Assembly (NCBI GenBank): GCA_937982665.1
Contig: CALJLD010000005.1
Span: forward strand, 1 to 17,033
Source: an uncultured Planctomycetales bacterium
GTDB taxonomy: Bacteria; Planctomycetota; Planctomycetia; Pirellulales; S012-138
Direction of reading: 5' to 3'
Length of the DNA stretch: 17,033 nucleotides
In this document: piece after piece, positions 14,148 through 17,033 of the stretch
How the letters are laid out: every line of letters starts with the position of its first letter
Position numbering within the stretch: position 1 is the stretch's first letter
The notes under the pieces: generated by a model
Databases searched by the model: none
What the model was told of the DNA's origin: nothing
What the model saw: the letters and a program-made list of their open reading frames with translations, nothing else
Position numbers and translations under genes: made by a program

Positions 14148-16928
14148 TTATTCCTGGTTGCCGGATGAATCGGAAAACTCGGGTGGGATTGTGTCTCCCC
14201 GCTGTTCGGCGGCCTCGCGCGTGGTGACAAGAATGGTTTCTTCGTCACCTTCGGACTGCAAAACATAGACCAACCGGCTATCAGCGGTATTAAGGATAGC
14301 CCGCAGGACAGCGCCCGCAGGTTGATCAACCTGGTTGGTCCCCAGAGATTTGTTCTTTGCGATGCCGGCCAGTTGGAGCGCGCCGCCGTCAATATTAACG
14401 GTGACTTCCGCCTCGGCGGCAAACTTGTTGATTGTCTCGTCCAAAGTATCGCGCGTGATCTCCAGCGTGACCTTCTTCTTGGCCAGCAGTTCGGTCAGGT
14501 TCGTAAAGATCTCTGGTTGGTTCCCGGCTTGCTGCGGAATCATTGGGCCAGCGGCGGACGACTCAATCATGGCCAATTGCGTGGCGAAGACCAGGTTCTC
14601 TGCCGCAAAGCCGGGCAAGTAACATCGCAGCGTGGCATGGTCCCGATACGAAGCGGCTTCCACCTGATCCGCAAACGCCACCAGCATCCGCGGATAGCGA
14701 TACAGAATCTTGCGGCTGTAATCGCTGAGGTTGAGATGCACCATCATGTTTTCCCACTGATCGGCAAACGCCTTCACGCGATCTTGAAACATGTTGGCCA
14801 GGCCAATGGGCTGAATGTCCGCGATGCCGACAATCCGCAGTTCCAAAAAGAACACATCATCATCGGTGCAGTGGGCGGAAAGCGAGCAAGCGCGTGTGTC
14901 GGTCGCAAAGAACTCGCGGAAAGGTTGCGAGAACTCCTTGCCTGCCCCGGACCATAACGCTTTGAATTCCGTGAACGGGAAGTTCGGCACAAAGATCAGC
15001 GTCGCCAACCGGTCAGCGTCGCTCGCACGTTGCAATAGTGCGATCTCGCGATTGACCAACGCCGGCTCGTTGGCGTTCTGCAAAGCCAAATTGAAGAGAG
15101 ACTCATCTTCGTTCAGTTTTCGCAGGGGGTTCATCGACGCGGAGACCAACAGATGCTGATCATCCGGCGGGATGTAATAGCCCATGTCATCGGTGGCGAG
15201 CAACTCCACGCCATCCAAAATGCCTTCGCTCAAATCGGGAATCGACTGCTTCAGTTCCTCGGCATCCACTGGCGAGATTGTCCGCACAACCGCCGCCGTG
15301 CGCGGAAAGTCCGGAGTCTCATTGGAATAGAAACCGATCACGATCGATTCAATCTTTTCCGGCGGCAGGCCGCAATGCGTCTGCAAGGCTTGATCGATGA
15401 CGGCTTGGAACTCGGGGATGCCGGAAAACAACTCATTGGTTCGCGGTTTGGCAACCCAATCCGCCGGGCGCCAGGCAAGATACGCTTGCGCGCCGATGGG
15501 CAAGTAGCGGAAGTCAACGGGATCTCCAGCCGTTGGCGAGACCCAATACTCCGCGCCCGTGTAGGCGACGTTTTGCTCAGTGATTTGTTCGACGTTGGTG
15601 GACGAGTTGCCAGCGCCGTCGCCGGAGATGTTTTCGCCGGAATTCGATGTGTTGTTGGCTGTGACTGGCGGACCATCTTCGGCATTGCCAGTGGAACCGC
15701 TGAAAGCACCCGATGCCCAAAGGCCAATCACGATGGCAACAACCGCAACGCCGCCAATTCCCAGCCCGACGAGCTTGTTGGGGCCGGAAGAACGGCGCTT
15801 GGTTCGCACAAGCGGCGAATCGCCTTCGTCTTCCACGGAGAGCTTGGGAATCAGGGGTTCTGATTTCTTCTCCGCAACTTCTTTGGTGGCTGGTTCAGTT
15901 GATACGGCCATGGCAGCAGCGTTCTGTGCCGCCGTGTTGGCTTGCGGAATCGGCTCACCGCGAAGGATGGCTTCAAACGCAGGCTTTGTTGTCGCCGGCG
16001 TTTGCGATTTTGATGTGTCCGCAAATGGCGCCAACGCGACAACAACCTCGGCCGCGTGTTTTAGTTTCTTATCGTCCTGGCCCAACATTCTCGCAATGCA
16101 CTTCGCCACGCCGGGCGGAACGTCGGAGCTTTCGCTTTGAATCGCTTCCAGCCGTTTGGTCATTTCTTCGCGCGTCTTGCTGGAACTGCCATCAATGAGT
16201 GCGAGCAGTAATCGGCCCAGCGCGCGGATATCTTCCACCGGCGAAGGGGCATCTTTCTCCGGACCGGCCGGCACATCACACAACGGAAATGAAAGCAGCC
16301 TGGCGTTGCCGCTGTCAGAAACCAGGATGTTCTTGGCCAGCACATTCGCGTGCGGACAACCTTTCTCATGCAGCGGAAGAATGCCTTCGGCGACTTCGCG
16401 CGCCACGCGGCAAGCTTCGCCGGCGCTGAGTTTGCGTTTGAGCTGGCTGGCCAACGGAGCGCCGTTCAGATTCTCTATCACAACAAACCGCGTCGCATCG
16501 ACTTCGACCAGGCCATACGATTCACTCATGTAAGGCGAGCGAATCTCCTGGTGATACTCGGCTCTCTTTTGAACCTTGGCGACTTCCTTCTCTTTGGCAT
16601 CCGCCGGCAAGAACCACAGCCCAACCTTGTGGCCAGTCGAGCGATGCTCCGCGCGAAACATGCCTTTGAGCGGACCGTCAGCAACGCGGTCCGTCACGCG
16701 GTAGTCACCATAGTCAAAAGGGCCTGCCGCTCCTGCGGAAAGAACCTTGCCGTGATATTCGGTGATCGCGCTAGTGTCGATCAAGAACTTCCGCAGTTGT
16801 TCGGCGCTCTCTGGTCCGCGGCCACCGTGGGCTTCGGAAAAGGCAATCGCCTGACCATTGCATTGAGCCTTGGTGAGCAAGCCGCTCTCGGCGAGAAGTT
16901 GCCAGAATTGCTGAACCGATTGCGACAT
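14148..16928 (-). CDS. Membrane-anchored Ser/Thr pseudokinase with STN-like C-terminus
   Basis: The 926-residue product opens with a helical segment (1-65) of the kind found ahead of many planctomycete kinases, followed by a kinase-like fold (about 74-300). The catalytic signatures are lost: the nucleotide-binding lysine is Trp105 (HKVGLWFLP, expected VALKVLP), HRD has become His-Ala-Asn at 193-195, and DFG has become SFP (213-215). The Asn of the catalytic loop (Asn200) remains. Then come a linker, a membrane helix (about 385-409), a Gly/Asn/Ser-rich spacer, an extracytoplasmic domain opening RYLPIGAQAYLAWRPADW (about 474-795), and an STN-like repeat (about 815-903) ending VTTREAAEQ. This suggests a signalling or scaffolding protein with no kinase activity of its own, its large part outside the cytoplasm. 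It is the first of three co-directional genes; the next start lies 76 bp downstream. The ATG has no ribosome site. Confidence 0.9.
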   Translation of the reverse strand: MSQSVQQFWQLLAESGLLTKAQCNGQAIAFSEAHGGRGPESAEQLRKFLIDTSAITEYHGKVLSAGAAGPFDYGDYRVTDRVADGPLKGMFRAEHRSTGHKVGLWFLPADAKEKEVAKVQKRAEYHQEIRSPYMSESYGLVEVDATRFVVIENLNGAPLASQLKRKLSAGEACRVAREVAEGILPLHEKGCPHANVLAKNILVSDSGNARLLSFPLCDVPAGPEKDAPSPVEDIRALGRLLLALIDGSSSKTREEMTKRLEAIQSESSDVPPGVAKCIARMLGQDDKKLKHAAEVVVALAPFADTSKSQTPATTKPAFEAILRGEPIPQANTAAQNAAAMAVSTEPATKEVAEKKSEPLIPKLSVEDEGDSPLVRTKRRSSGPNKLVGLGIGGVAVVAIVIGLWASGAFSGSTGNAEDGPPVTANNTSNSGENISGDGAGNSSTNVEQITEQNVAYTGAEYWVSPTAGDPVDFRYLPIGAQAYLAWRPADWVAKPRTNELFSGIPEFQAVIDQALQTHCGLPPEKIESIVIGFYSNETPDFPRTAAVVRTISPVDAEELKQSIPDLSEGILDGVELLATDDMGYYIPPDDQHLLVSASMNPLRKLNEDESLFNLALQNANEPALVNREIALLQRASDADRLATLIFVPNFPFTEFKALWSGAGKEFSQPFREFFATDTRACSLSAHCTDDDVFFLELRIVGIADIQPIGLANMFQDRVKAFADQWENMMVHLNLSDYSRKILYRYPRMLVAFADQVEAASYRDHATLRCYLPGFAAENLVFATQLAMIESSAAGPMIPQQAGNQPEIFTNLTELLAKKKVTLEITRDTLDETINKFAAEAEVTVNIDGGALQLAGIAKNKSLGTNQVDQPAGAVLRAILNTADSRLVYVLQSEGDEETILVTTREAAEQRGDTIPPEFSDSSGNQE

Positions 16929-16964
16929 ACGAGTTTACGGAAAGCGTGGGGTGCGGTGAGAATG

Positions 16965-17022
16965 GGGGCCTTGAGAAGAGCCTCGTACGGCCCCAATCCA
17001 TTTTATCCCCCCGCCGGGCGGG
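16965..17022 (-). promoter_or_regulatory. GC-rich inverted repeats in the pseudokinase leader
   Basis: The 105 bases upstream of the pseudokinase start hold two inverted repeats: GGGGCC (16965-16970) with GGCCCC (16989-16994), loop 18, and a compact palindrome CCCGCC-G-GGCGGG (17010-17022). Neither has a T-run on either strand. They could be leader structures, an operator, or the 3' end of a transcript entering from outside the window. Only the repeats are seen; a function is not. Confidence 0.3.
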
Positions 17023-17033
17023 AAGAAAGAAAG

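Overview
The window looks like an ordinary chromosomal stretch from a planctomycete, probably of the Pirellulales type. This rests on the kind of genes present, not on a marker gene. A DUF1559-like segment, a kinase-like protein with a planctomycete-style N-terminus and a long extracytoplasmic tail, secretin/TonB short N-terminal (STN)-like repeats, and very large envelope proteins with low-complexity linkers are all typical of that phylum. Ribosome binding sites are mostly weak or absent, and two genes use GTG starts. I found no rRNA, tRNA, CRISPR array, insertion sequence or prophage gene.

Layout, left to right. Positions 1-431 hold the 3' end of an unrecognised gene. Positions 653-1798 encode a secreted protein that ends before a strong 15-bp inverted repeat. 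Positions 1904-3138 hold an ECF-type sigma factor and an overlapping single-pass membrane protein that is probably its anti-sigma factor. A 75-residue protein of unknown function follows at 3267-3494. About 500 bp without a convincing gene lies between it and a convergent small TPR-like gene (3992-4300, minus). A rhomboid protease (4496-5158) ends at a clear intrinsic terminator. A calcineurin-like phosphoesterase (5384-6139) and a large YidC insertase (6385-8982) complete the plus-strand half.

The right half is all on the minus strand. Reading in the direction of transcription it holds a membrane-anchored pseudokinase (16928 to 14148), a 1266-residue zinc-ribbon/DUF1559-like/STN-like membrane protein (14071 to 10271), and a class I PLP-dependent aminotransferase (10165 to 9056). 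The first two sit 76 bp apart and share an overall plan: cytoplasmic N-terminal module, one membrane helix, a large extracytoplasmic domain opening with an LP motif, and C-terminal STN-like repeats. They plausibly work together at the envelope.

The most interesting items are the pseudokinase and its architectural partner, and a YidC whose periplasmic domain carries two inserted PDZ-like domains. An envelope theme runs through the window: YidC, rhomboid, the sigma/anti-sigma pair and three large secreted or anchored proteins. Whether these genes are functionally linked is inference only.
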